The notes beneath the pieces are model-generated. The model had not been told where the DNA came from, did no database searches, and was given only the letters and a program-made list of their open reading frames with translations. A stretch of 64,000 nucleotides of DNA from Deltaproteobacteria bacterium. Its GTDB lineage: Bacteria > Myxococcota_A > UBA9160 > UBA4427. A program made the position numbers and the translations under genes. The DNA lies in assembly GCA_029261855.1 (NCBI GenBank), contig JAJDAN010000031.1, positions 171,324 through 235,323 of the forward strand, given 5' to 3'. Positions 1-7,629 of this stretch are shown piece after piece (position 1 is the stretch's first letter; each line of letters begins with the position of its first letter).

Positions 1-116
1 CAGCTGCGTGGCCCAGCGCCACCGAAGACAGCTCGAGCACCATGGTTCGAAGCCAGAAGGCTACCAAACGCGAGGAACTCCAGATGGGCCACGTCTGCTG
101 CTGCGCCTTGTTATAC
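1..116 (+). repeat. attC-like site 1 (left part cut by window edge)
   Basis: This segment is a near-identical second copy of the attC-like site at 430-564; position 1 corresponds to 448 in that copy. It ends in GTTATAC (110-116), which resembles the R' box GTTRRRY where integron integrase cuts after the G. The 5' half-box lies outside the window. The terminal inverted repeat (GTGGCCCA near the left arm, TGGGCCAC near the right arm) is visible. What is seen is the repeat and the inverted arms; attC identity is inferred. Confidence 0.55.
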
Positions 117-558
117 CGCGGGCGTTCTACCGGCCCATGACTGGCGCCACCGGGTGCGCTCGCAAAGCGAGAAGAAGGACCTGGCAACAGGGCATCGAGA
201 AGCTTGGTGTCGTGCCGGGACGGAGCCACGCGAGGGAGCAGCCCGCAAGGGTTTGCAGCTGGATTGGACGCTGCAGCGGAGCCGGTCTTGCCTGGCGAGG
301 TGCTTCCGCGTATTCACCGGGAAGCCGCGTCCGGCATGGTGTGCGGGTTGCCTTCACCAAACCCACCGGCCAGCGCTAGAGCGCTTGCGAAGCGAGGGCC
401 AGCGGTTCCCCTTGTATCACGTCCCCGCGGTATAACGGATAGGCGCTCAGCTGCGTGGCCCAGCGCCACCGAAGACAGCTCGAGCACCAAGGTTCGAAGC
501 CAGAAGGCTACCAAACGCGAGCGACTCCCTGATGGGCCACGTCTGCTGCTGCGCCTTG
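111..558 (+). other. Putative integron cassette 1, no convincing ORF
   Basis: The 448 bp between the two predicted cut points would be one gene cassette. Its first bases (TTATAC) complement the R'' box of its own attC (GTATAAC, 430-436), as expected if the cassette was once a circle. The complementarity extends to 13 nt: GTTATACCGCGGG at 110-122 and CCCGCGGTATAAC at 424-436. Open frames here show no recognisable protein and no ribosome binding site, so the payload may be non-coding or decayed. Confidence 0.45.
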
Positions 559-564
559 TTAGAC
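430..564 (+). repeat. attC-like site 2 (about 135 bp)
   Basis: The site starts with GTATAAC (430-436) and ends with GTTAGAC (558-564, a match to GTTRRRY). The two ends form an imperfect inverted repeat: TAAC..AGGCGC..CAGC..CGTGGCCCA on the left pairs with TGGGCCACG..GCTG..GCGCCTTGTTA on the right. A long imperfect palindrome with these end boxes is the hallmark of chromosomal integron attC sites of the VCR type. The second R'' pyrimidine position is an A, a departure from consensus. No integrase gene is in the window. Confidence 0.6.
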
Positions 565-1031
565 AGTCGACGCGCGTACCTGCCCCCAACGGCGACCCGC
601 CTGAGAGAGGAAGCTCTAGGCCCGAACGGGGGGTGCCACGGCTGCCAGCTCGCGCCCTGGCAACGGACCAGGGGCAAGCGAGGACCTTCGCGACGAGTGG
701 CACGCGTGAACACACAACCCGCCGCTCGCGCTGCGACAAGCTGCGCTGCGAGGCGCGACCCGGAACACAGCAACGGGCCATCGAAGCGGAGCTTGCAAGC
801 GGGAAGCCCGCGAGTGGTGTGGCCCAGCGCGCGACTCGCGGCGCGTCGCGGGAAGCAACGACGAACGAAAGAGCAGAGCGGCGCGAAGCTCAGGCCGTGC
901 CGACTGCACCGAGTGCGCGGCTCTTCAGAACTGAGAGCCAAGTCCGCGGACCGAGAGTCGTCGCTGTATAACTAGTTAATGAGCTGCAGAAACCGTAGCC
1001 CGCTCGCTGGATATCGCGCTGCCCCATTCGG
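559..1031 (+). other. Putative integron cassette 2, no convincing ORF
   Basis: This is the interval between the second and third attC-like sites. All frames give arginine- and alanine-rich, low-information peptides with no known family and no clear ribosome binding site, so I call no gene here. Confidence 0.35.
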
Positions 1032-1038
1032 GTTATCC
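966..1038 (+). repeat. attC-like site 3 (about 73 bp)
   Basis: GTATAAC (966-972) starts and GTTATCC (1032-1038) ends a short imperfect palindrome. The left arm TAAC..G..AATGAGCTGCAG can pair with the right arm GCGCTGCCCCATTCGGGTTA. Its size and the ATGAGC-type inner arm resemble short attC sites. It would be the last site of the array; nothing similar is visible between 1039 and the thiolase gene. Confidence 0.42.
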
Positions 1039-1210
1039 GACGCATCGTATCCGCCTCGTTCCGCGCTGCAACTCCGCGAACTCGCGTGGTTCCGGTCCGT
1101 TCTCGCTGCGCAAATGCGGCGGTCTGATGGCGCAGAACATGTCGCCATATTCGTGATAGCGCGCACGCCTCTTCGGATCGCGTACATCGGGCCCACGACC
1201 ACCCTCCCCG
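1039..1210. other. Non-coding stretch downstream of the thiolase gene
   Basis: No gene, repeat or clear terminator hairpin is visible here. It separates the putative cassette array from the 3' end of the thiolase gene on the minus strand. Confidence 0.4.
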
Positions 1211-2440
1211 CTACAGCCGCTCAACAATCGTCGCCGTCCCCATCCCACCACCCGTACACATCGCGATCAACCCCGTCTGCTTGTCCTGCCTCTCCATCTC
1301 GTCCAGCACCGTCTGGATCAGCATCGGGCCGGTCCCCCCGATCGGGTGACCCAGCGCGATCGCGCCGCCGTTCACGTTCACCTTGTCCGGGTCGACCTTC
1401 GAGTCCTTGAGGAACTTCAGCACGACGGCCGCGAACGCTTCGTTGACTTCGAACAGGTCGATGTCGTTCCAGGTCATTTTGGCTCGGTCGAGGCATTGCT
1501 TGGCGGCGGGCTCTGGGGCGGTCAGCATGATCAGGGGTTCGGTGCCGGCGGTTGCGGTCATCAGGATTCTGGCTCGGGGCTTCAGGCCGTGGGCCTTTGC
1601 GTAGTCGGGGCTTGCCAGCAGGATGGCGCTGGCTCCGTCGACGACTCCGGATGAGTTTCCGGCGTGGTGGACGTGGTTGACCTTGTCGACTTGCGGGTAG
1701 ACGTCCTTGCAGTAGTCGTCGAAGCTTTTCTCGTAGCCCTTCATGACGGTGGTGCCCATCTGTTCGAAGGATGCGGAGAGGCCTCCCAGCATGTCGACGG
1801 TGGTGCCCGGACGCGGGTGTTCGTCCTTGTCGAGGGCGAGGCTGCCGTCTTCGTTGTGGATGGGGACGATGCTGTTTGCGAAGCGCTTGTCGGCGATGGC
1901 GGCTTCGGCGCGGTCCTGGCTTCGCACCGCGTAGGCGTCGCAGTCTTCGCGGCTGAAGCCTTCGATGCTGGCGATCAGGTCGGCGGAGATGCCTTGGGGC
2001 ACCTGGGGGTGCTTCTGGAAGAGGTGCTCGTTGCCGGCGTGGAAGCCGTGGGCGTGGGTGGGGGCGTAGCGCGACATGGATTCGACGCCGCCGCCGACCA
2101 CCAGGTCCTGGTGGCCCGCCATGATGCCCATGGCGGCGAAGCTGACGGCTTGTTGGCCCGAGCCGCAGAAGCGGTTGAGGGTGACGCCCGATGCGGTGTT
2201 GGGCCAGCCGGCGTCCAGGGCCGACATGCGGGCGATGTCGTTGGCGTGGTCGCCGCTGCCGGCCGCGCAGCCCGCGACCACGTCGTCCACGTCCTTCGGG
2301 TCGAAGCCGACCTTCTTTTCCAGGGCCTGCAGCACCTGCGCCAGGATGCGCTGGGGGTGGATGTGGGCCAGACCGCCCTTGCCCGGCTTGCCGCGGCCAC
2401 GGGGGGAACGAACGCCGTCGATGATCCACGCTTCGGACAT
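1211..2440 (-). CDS. Acetyl-CoA acetyltransferase (thiolase)
   Basis: A 409-residue thiolase-family enzyme, which condenses or cleaves acyl-CoA through a cysteine-bound acyl intermediate, in beta-oxidation or acetoacetyl-CoA synthesis. The nucleophile is Cys92 in NRFCGSG. The C-terminal signatures ALGHPIGGTGP (substrate-site His) and CTGGGMG (second catalytic Cys) are intact, and the length is normal for the family. The ATG at 2440 is chosen because AGGAGT lies just upstream and the protein then starts MSEAWIIDG; the frame runs 18 codons further upstream without support. It is divergent from the MOSC gene. Substrate chain length cannot be read from the sequence. Confidence 0.93.
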   Translation of the reverse strand: MSEAWIIDGVRSPRGRGKPGKGGLAHIHPQRILAQVLQALEKKVGFDPKDVDDVVAGCAAGSGDHANDIARMSALDAGWPNTASGVTLNRFCGSGQQAVSFAAMGIMAGHQDLVVGGGVESMSRYAPTHAHGFHAGNEHLFQKHPQVPQGISADLIASIEGFSREDCDAYAVRSQDRAEAAIADKRFANSIVPIHNEDGSLALDKDEHPRPGTTVDMLGGLSASFEQMGTTVMKGYEKSFDDYCKDVYPQVDKVNHVHHAGNSSGVVDGASAILLASPDYAKAHGLKPRARILMTATAGTEPLIMLTAPEPAAKQCLDRAKMTWNDIDLFEVNEAFAAVVLKFLKDSKVDPDKVNVNGGAIALGHPIGGTGPMLIQTVLDEMERQDKQTGLIAMCTGGGMGTATIVERL

Positions 2441-2552
2441 GGGGGACTCCTGGGTCTGAGGGACGAGTTGGGATGAGAGCCGCGATGCTAGCAATGGGGC
2501 CGAACGGCAGATAGCCTACGCGTCCCGCGCGCCCAGCTGGAGGACCGACCCG

Positions 2553-3140
2553 ATGGCTTCGGCCGATTCGACCTGGACCACACCGGAAGGCGACAAGAGT
2601 CGTCACCTGCCCCTCGCGGATCTCGAGCACAAGCTCGCCGCGTTGCCGCCCGCGCCCAAGGATCGCGGCCGCGTCGTCGCGATCTTCGCACGGCCCGGGT
2701 CGAACCAGCGCACACCCCTCGAAGAGGCGACGCTCACCGCCGCCAAGGGCGTGCCCGGCGACCGATGGTCGCACCCGCGCCCCGAGAAAGGCGACCCGAA
2801 GCCTTCCCAGATGCTCGCCACGATGCAGGCCGGCGTGGCCGAGATGATCGCCAACGGGCAGCCCATGGGCTTGTTCGGCGACAACCTGTATCTCGATCTC
2901 GATCTTTCCGAAGGCAACCTGCCCCTGGGCACGCGCGTGAAGGTCGGCGGCGCGCTGCTCGAAGTGACCCCCGAAGAACACAACGGCTGCCTGAAGTTCA
3001 AGGCGCGCTTCGGGTCCGACGCCTTGCGCCTGGTTTCGCGCAAGGAGACCCGCGACCAGAACCTGCGCGGCATCTACTTCATGGTCGTCGAAGACGGGCC
3101 CGTGAAGGTGGGCGACGCTGTCGAGGTGGTGCGAGGCTAG
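2553..3140 (+). CDS. MOSC domain protein
   Basis: A 195-residue MOSC (molybdenum cofactor sulfurase C-terminal) domain protein. Family hallmarks are GVPGDRW (about residue 67), FGDNL (108), the beta-strand LGTRVKVGGALLEVTPEEHNGC and the conserved Cys146, which in related proteins carries or transfers sulfur or binds the cofactor. No beta-barrel or NifS-like domain is attached, so it is a stand-alone MOSC protein, as in YiiM-type reductase partners. A GGAGGA motif precedes the ATG by about 9 nt. It ends directly against the next gene, which runs in the opposite direction. The physiological substrate is unknown. Confidence 0.8.
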   Translation: MASADSTWTTPEGDKSRHLPLADLEHKLAALPPAPKDRGRVVAIFARPGSNQRTPLEEATLTAAKGVPGDRWSHPRPEKGDPKPSQMLATMQAGVAEMIANGQPMGLFGDNLYLDLDLSEGNLPLGTRVKVGGALLEVTPEEHNGCLKFKARFGSDALRLVSRKETRDQNLRGIYFMVVEDGPVKVGDAVEVVRG

Positions 3141-4262
3141 CTACCCGCTCTCGTCGGGATCCGAACCTTCCGGATCCTTCGGCTTCTTCACCGAGGAACG
3201 GGCGAGATCGTCGAGCAGGTCCGGAACGAAGCGCTCGTTGAAGCCCGCTACGACTGCGAACACGAAGAGCGGCAGTGGCGCTCCGCCGATGAGCCCGAGC
3301 GCGATGTCAGCGGAGCTCACTGCGGCGACGAGGCCGCCGAATATCGCTCCCACGAAGACACGCACGAACGCCTGCAACGCGAGCGCGAGCCTTGGCGCAA
3401 GGGGGTCGATGTCGAGCCCGCCGACCCGCTGCAGCAACGAGACGCCTGCGCCGACAACGCCACCCCAGCAGCCAACGGCCAAGCTCTCTGCGAAGGCACC
3501 GGTGAGCGCTTCGCCCTGATAGAGCTTCCAGAGGGGCAGCGCGCTGGCGACGACCAGCAGGAAGACGGTCACTCCGACATATCGATTGCGAACTGACTGC
3601 GCTCCCCGGGTCTCGATGAACTTCCGAGCATCGTTGAAGGGGTCTTCCAATCGCTCTGGTTCCGGCGAGACAAAGAGCGCATGGAGACCAGAACCTAGAA
3701 GCGACATCGCCACATCTCGCTGAGGACTCGACAATGAGGACCTGGCGATGGAACTCAAGCGACTGAACTCGGGCAGGTGCTGTCGTGCGCCACCGGCCGG
3801 ATCGAAGTGATACCAGCCGACCCCACCCTTGGCGGTGCGCCACACACCGAAACCAGGACCGTGCCCGTAGGTCTCTTCGATCGGTCCCAACTTCGAGATC
3901 AGCTTGCGTGCGGGATCAAAGATCCGCATCGGATCTCTTTCATCCTTGTGGTCAAGCGCGAGCGCCAGACACCTCGCGGCTAGCGGAGCCAGGTGCTGTT
4001 CAGCGCTGTGCGCGAGGCTCTCCTCTGCCTCCAGAAGCACGCGATCGTACTCCGCGAAGATCGGCAGCAGGTGATCGGGAACGTTGAAACTCTCGCATCG
4101 GACGTATCCCATCTCATCGCGAAAGATGATGTGGTGGGGGCCCTCGTGCATGATGTGACGGATCTTCGCGCCGGATCGAACTCGGTCCCCGACCCGATAC
4201 TTGCCGTCCGCGCCTTGACCTTCGCCCGGCGTCTCGACGCCCTGCCCTTGCGGATCGCTCAT
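3141..4262 (-). CDS. Membrane protein of unknown function
   Basis: I do not recognise this 373-residue protein. The N-terminal ~230 residues are soluble, beginning with an SH3-like stretch (YRVGDRVRSGAKIRHIMHEG). The C-terminal third has about four hydrophobic segments (VGVTVFLLVVASALPLW, SLAVGCWGGVVGAGVSLL, FVRVFVGAIFGGLVAAV, LPLFVFAVVAGF) and ends in a charged, proline-rich tail. This suggests a cytosolic domain anchored to the inner membrane. The ATG at 4262 is preferred over a GTG 9 nt upstream because AAGAGGTG is well spaced for it. It follows the GPH symporter gene by 24 nt, so co-transcription is possible. Confidence 0.6.
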   Translation of the reverse strand: MSDPQGQGVETPGEGQGADGKYRVGDRVRSGAKIRHIMHEGPHHIIFRDEMGYVRCESFNVPDHLLPIFAEYDRVLLEAEESLAHSAEQHLAPLAARCLALALDHKDERDPMRIFDPARKLISKLGPIEETYGHGPGFGVWRTAKGGVGWYHFDPAGGARQHLPEFSRLSSIARSSLSSPQRDVAMSLLGSGLHALFVSPEPERLEDPFNDARKFIETRGAQSVRNRYVGVTVFLLVVASALPLWKLYQGEALTGAFAESLAVGCWGGVVGAGVSLLQRVGGLDIDPLAPRLALALQAFVRVFVGAIFGGLVAAVSSADIALGLIGGAPLPLFVFAVVAGFNERFVPDLLDDLARSSVKKPKDPEGSDPDESG

Positions 4263-4286
4263 TGCAGTCACCTCTTCTTGGGCTGC

Positions 4287-5774
4287 CTACTGCGTCACTT
4301 CGCCCAGGGCATCTTCGCCTGCGGCGATGTCTTCGGCGGGTGAGTGGCCGAGCGCACCCGCGAGGGCGCGGCTTCGCAGGGCGGCCTGGGTCGCTTGCTG
4401 CACTTCGCGGTTGATCGTGTAGTAGCGGAACACCCAGATCGCGAAGAGCGTGATCGAGACGGCGCCGAGGTTCAGCAGGCCGAGGTCGCGGATGGCGGTG
4501 GCGGGCACCTCGCTCGGGCCCGCCTGGAGCGGGAAGGCGATCCAGTCGAGGCCGACACCGGCGATGAAGTGGCCGAAGCCGGATGCGAGCTTGCCGCTGA
4601 ACGACGTCGCGCTGAAGAAGATGCCCTGTTGCGACTTGCCGGTGTTCAGCACGTGCTGCTCGGCGACGTCCGCCATCATCGAGCCGGCGGAAACGAAGCT
4701 GGTGGCGGCGATGGTGAGGTTGACGACCAGCAGGAACAGGATGATCGGCAGCAGCAGCGGCGAGCCGTTCTCGGGGAACCAGCCCAGCAGGCGCAGGATG
4801 ACTGCGGCGTTTCCGACGAATGCCGAGGAGACGCAGCCGAACAGCAGGGTCGGCATCTTGTCGAAGCGCGCGTGCAGCTTGCCGACGATGGCGGCGCCCA
4901 GCATGAAGCCCAGCACCGAAGGCAGGATCAGGATCTGCAGGTGTTTGGTGTCGAAGCCCCAGAAGTAGAGGTTGAGGTGCGTGGCCAGGGTGGAGAGGAC
5001 GCCGAAGAAGATGCCGTAGAGCGTGAAGCCGATGAACAGCGAACGGAACGACACGTTCTGCCAGGCCGACGCGAACTCGCGCACGATGCGGCCCACCGAG
5101 AAGGGCTCGGGGTGCTCGGGCGCCTTCGGCATGTTGGGGATCTCGTGGCGCGTGCCGTACGCCGAGTACCAGATGGTCACGAACATGATGACGCCGGCGA
5201 AGACCGCGTAGCCCGGGTAGCCCGCCGGGTTGAGCATGCCGCGCTCGAACTCGGGGGTTTCGGGGAAGAAGATCCCGTAGGCGGCGATGGTGGTGAGCGC
5301 GCCGCCGACGACGGCGAGCATGGTGCGCCACGCGACGATGGAGGTGCGTTCCTGGTAGTCGTCCGAAAGCTCGGCGCCCATGGCCAGGTGCGGCACGTGG
5401 TAGAGGGTCATGGCCCCGCGCACCAGGATCGCGAAGACCGTGAGCCACACGAACATGCCCGTCTGCCCCATGCCTGCGGGCGGCAGGAAGAGACCCACGT
5501 AGGTGATGCCGAGAGGCACTGCCGACGCGTACATGAACGGATGGCGCCGGCCGCGCGGCGACTTCCAGTTGTCTGAAAGCGAGCCCGCCAGCGGGTCGGT
5601 GACCGCGTCGAAGATGAGCGCGATCAGGATGGCGGTGCCGGCCAGGCTGCCGGAAAGGCCGAGCACCTGGGTGAAGTAGAAGAACAGGAAGGTGGTGAAG
5701 CCCTGGTTCTTGACCTGCTCGCCCACCTGGCCGAGGCCGTAGGCGAACTTGGTGTGGACCGAGAGCTTCTTCAC
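4287..5774 (-). CDS. GPH-family sugar:cation symporter (MelB-like MFS)
   Basis: A 495-residue, 12-helix transporter of the glycoside-pentoside-hexuronide:cation symporter family. The family signature is clear: FDAVTDPLAGSLSDNWKSPRGRRHPFM at residues ~55-81 contains the cation-site Asp residues and the loop 2-3 GRR motif. Such proteins take up glycosides or uronates with Na+ or H+. The GTG start overlaps the stop of the upstream dehydrogenase gene by 4 nt (GTGA), so the two are probably translationally coupled and act on the same carbohydrate. The exact sugar is not determinable. Confidence 0.85.
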   Translation of the reverse strand: MKKLSVHTKFAYGLGQVGEQVKNQGFTTFLFFYFTQVLGLSGSLAGTAILIALIFDAVTDPLAGSLSDNWKSPRGRRHPFMYASAVPLGITYVGLFLPPAGMGQTGMFVWLTVFAILVRGAMTLYHVPHLAMGAELSDDYQERTSIVAWRTMLAVVGGALTTIAAYGIFFPETPEFERGMLNPAGYPGYAVFAGVIMFVTIWYSAYGTRHEIPNMPKAPEHPEPFSVGRIVREFASAWQNVSFRSLFIGFTLYGIFFGVLSTLATHLNLYFWGFDTKHLQILILPSVLGFMLGAAIVGKLHARFDKMPTLLFGCVSSAFVGNAAVILRLLGWFPENGSPLLLPIILFLLVVNLTIAATSFVSAGSMMADVAEQHVLNTGKSQQGIFFSATSFSGKLASGFGHFIAGVGLDWIAFPLQAGPSEVPATAIRDLGLLNLGAVSITLFAIWVFRYYTINREVQQATQAALRSRALAGALGHSPAEDIAAGEDALGEVTQ

Positions 5775-6856
5775 GCGGGCGCCGCCAGCTCTGACAGCTC
5801 CGCCAGTTCCGCGAGGTCGACGGGGCGTCGCTCATCGATGGAGAGATGCGCAGCGACGCCGATGGCCACGGAAGCGAGTCCGTCCAGGACGGTCACCTCG
5901 GGCGGCGTGCCGTTGCGGATGGCGTCGAGAAAGAGCAGGTGCTCGACGTAGCTCGCGCCGTGGTGGAAGCCCGTGTGCTGCACGCGCGGGTCGGGCTCGG
6001 CGGCGAGTGTTTCCCACTTGCGGAATTCGCGGCCGCCTCGGACAAGGGTTCCGTCCGGCACGACGACGTCGAGTTTGCCCCTGGTTCCGGTTGCCACGAT
6101 CTCCTGCTCGTTCCGGCTCGATTCCGCGAACATGCAGAGGTCGAGACACGCCCTCGCTCCGCCCTCGTAGTCGACGATCACGTAGGCGTTGTCGAGGATG
6201 TCCGGCGTCTCGCCAGCGTAGCGTTCGTCGAGATGGTTCACGTCCTGGGCGCCGGACGCGTACACGCGCAGCGGCTTCCCCGGCAGAACGAGATTCATCA
6301 AGTCGAAGAAGTGGCAGCACTTCTCCACCAATGTACCGCCGGTATTGCGGTTGAAACGATTCCAGTCGCCGACCTTGGGCAGGAAAGGAAAGCGATGCTC
6401 GCGGATGAAGAGCATCTTGACGTCGCCCACCGCGGGCAGCTCGCGCAGGAACTGGGCGACGGGCGGCATGTAGCGGTACTCGAGGCCCACCTGCACGACG
6501 CCCGGGTGCGACGGCGTGCGCGCGACGACCTTGCGGCAGTCTTCGAGGGTGGTGCACATGGGCTTCTCGAGCAGCACGTGCACGCCGCTGTCGAAGACGG
6601 CGTCCATCACGTCGCCGTGGGTGTTGTTCGGCGACGCGACGACCACCGCGTCGATGTCGGCCTGGGCCAGCATGTCGCGGTAGTCGGCGAAGACGGCGAT
6701 CTCGCTGCCGCGGTCGCCGCACGAGAGCCGCGCCATGTCGAGAGACCCGGGGTGCGGGTCGGCGGCGGCGGTCACGCAGGCGCCGTCGATGGCCTCGATG
6801 TTGCGGATGTGCTCGCAGCCCATCATGCCCGAGCCGATGATTCCGTAGCGGATCAC
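5771..6856 (-). CDS. GFO/IDH/MocA-family oxidoreductase
   Basis: A 361-residue NAD(P)-dependent dehydrogenase of the glucose-fructose oxidoreductase/inositol dehydrogenase family. The N-terminal Rossmann motif is GIIGSGMMG (residues 5-13), followed by VVASPNNTHGD and the family motif LLEKPM, whose Lys contacts the cofactor. The C-terminal half is the usual alpha/beta substrate domain with KCCHFFDLMN. The GTG start at 6856 has AGGAGC upstream and overlaps the stop of the preceding kinase-like gene (GTGA). Its own stop overlaps the GPH symporter start. Together they suggest sugar or polyol oxidation linked to uptake. Confidence 0.88.
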   Translation of the reverse strand: MIRYGIIGSGMMGCEHIRNIEAIDGACVTAAADPHPGSLDMARLSCGDRGSEIAVFADYRDMLAQADIDAVVVASPNNTHGDVMDAVFDSGVHVLLEKPMCTTLEDCRKVVARTPSHPGVVQVGLEYRYMPPVAQFLRELPAVGDVKMLFIREHRFPFLPKVGDWNRFNRNTGGTLVEKCCHFFDLMNLVLPGKPLRVYASGAQDVNHLDERYAGETPDILDNAYVIVDYEGGARACLDLCMFAESSRNEQEIVATGTRGKLDVVVPDGTLVRGGREFRKWETLAAEPDPRVQHTGFHHGASYVEHLLFLDAIRNGTPPEVTVLDGLASVAIGVAAHLSIDERRPVDLAELAELSELAAPA

Positions 6857-7611
6857 GCGCCGTGCTCCTGTTTCTCTTTCCTGGCTCTCATCGCTTCGCT
6901 CGCTTCGAGAACGTCCACCTGGCCGCGCAGCTGCAGGAGGACCGGCCCCGGATCGTCCAGCTCGTCTTCGAACACCGCGATCTCGAGCAGGCCCCGCAGC
7001 TGCTTCGAAGGGTAGTGCCTCCCCACGGCCGCGACGTCGGAAAGAACCGCCGGGATCAGGCGGGGCCCCGCGACGTAGTAGGGGTCGATCAGCACGAGAC
7101 GGCCGTCCGCGCGCTGCAGGACGTTGTCCGGGCGCACGTCGAGGCCGCCCCACCAGCCGAGACGCCGGGCGCCTTCGGCGGCGGTGGCCCGCAGCAGATC
7201 GAACACCCGGCGAAGGGCCGGGTCGCGCTGGCGCGCATCCGCCCAGGCGAGCAGCTCGGCATCCGTGGCCGCGCGGTCCAGCCACTTCGTCTCACCGAGG
7301 GCGCCGCACAGGTCTCCGGCGCGCGCTTCGTCCGCCGGAGCCAGACGTTCCATCACCACCAGTTGACCGGCGGGCGCGAGATCGCAGCGCCAGTCGATGC
7401 GCTGGAAGAAGTCCTCGTCCGGATGCGCGAGGCAGGTTTCCACGTGCAGCGCGTAGGCGGGATCGAACGGGACGACGCGTGCGACCTGCGTGCCGTCGGG
7501 CGACAGGTACACCTGCGCCCAGTCGCCGCGTGCGTGCCAGCGCCAGCCGGCGGCTTCGAGGGCCGTGCGGGCTGCGCGGTGGTGCTGTCCGGGTTCGACG
7601 CCGTCGATCAT
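6853..7611 (-). CDS. Protein-kinase-like fold phosphotransferase
   Basis: A 252-residue protein with a kinase-like C-lobe: GLDVRPDNVLQ supplies the catalytic-loop Asp and metal-binding Asn, and LVLIDPYYV takes the place of the DFG motif. The catalytic-loop His of typical phosphotransferases is absent, and the beta-3 strand reads VARVV with no obvious ATP-binding Lys, so activity is uncertain. It starts 18 nt after parC and overlaps the dehydrogenase gene by 4 nt, bridging the topoisomerase IV genes and the sugar genes. No strong ribosome binding site is visible. Substrate unknown. Confidence 0.6.
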   Translation of the reverse strand: MIDGVEPGQHHRAARTALEAAGWRWHARGDWAQVYLSPDGTQVARVVPFDPAYALHVETCLAHPDEDFFQRIDWRCDLAPAGQLVVMERLAPADEARAGDLCGALGETKWLDRAATDAELLAWADARQRDPALRRVFDLLRATAAEGARRLGWWGGLDVRPDNVLQRADGRLVLIDPYYVAGPRLIPAVLSDVAAVGRHYPSKQLRGLLEIAVFEDELDDPGPVLLQLRGQVDVLEASEAMRARKEKQEHGA

Positions 7612-7629
7612 GCAGCGCCGGATGAAAGC

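Noticed and set aside
204..971. 255-codon open frame across the cassette region
   Set aside because: It crosses the predicted attC site, has no family similarity and is Arg/Ala-rich in the manner of random GC-rich frames.
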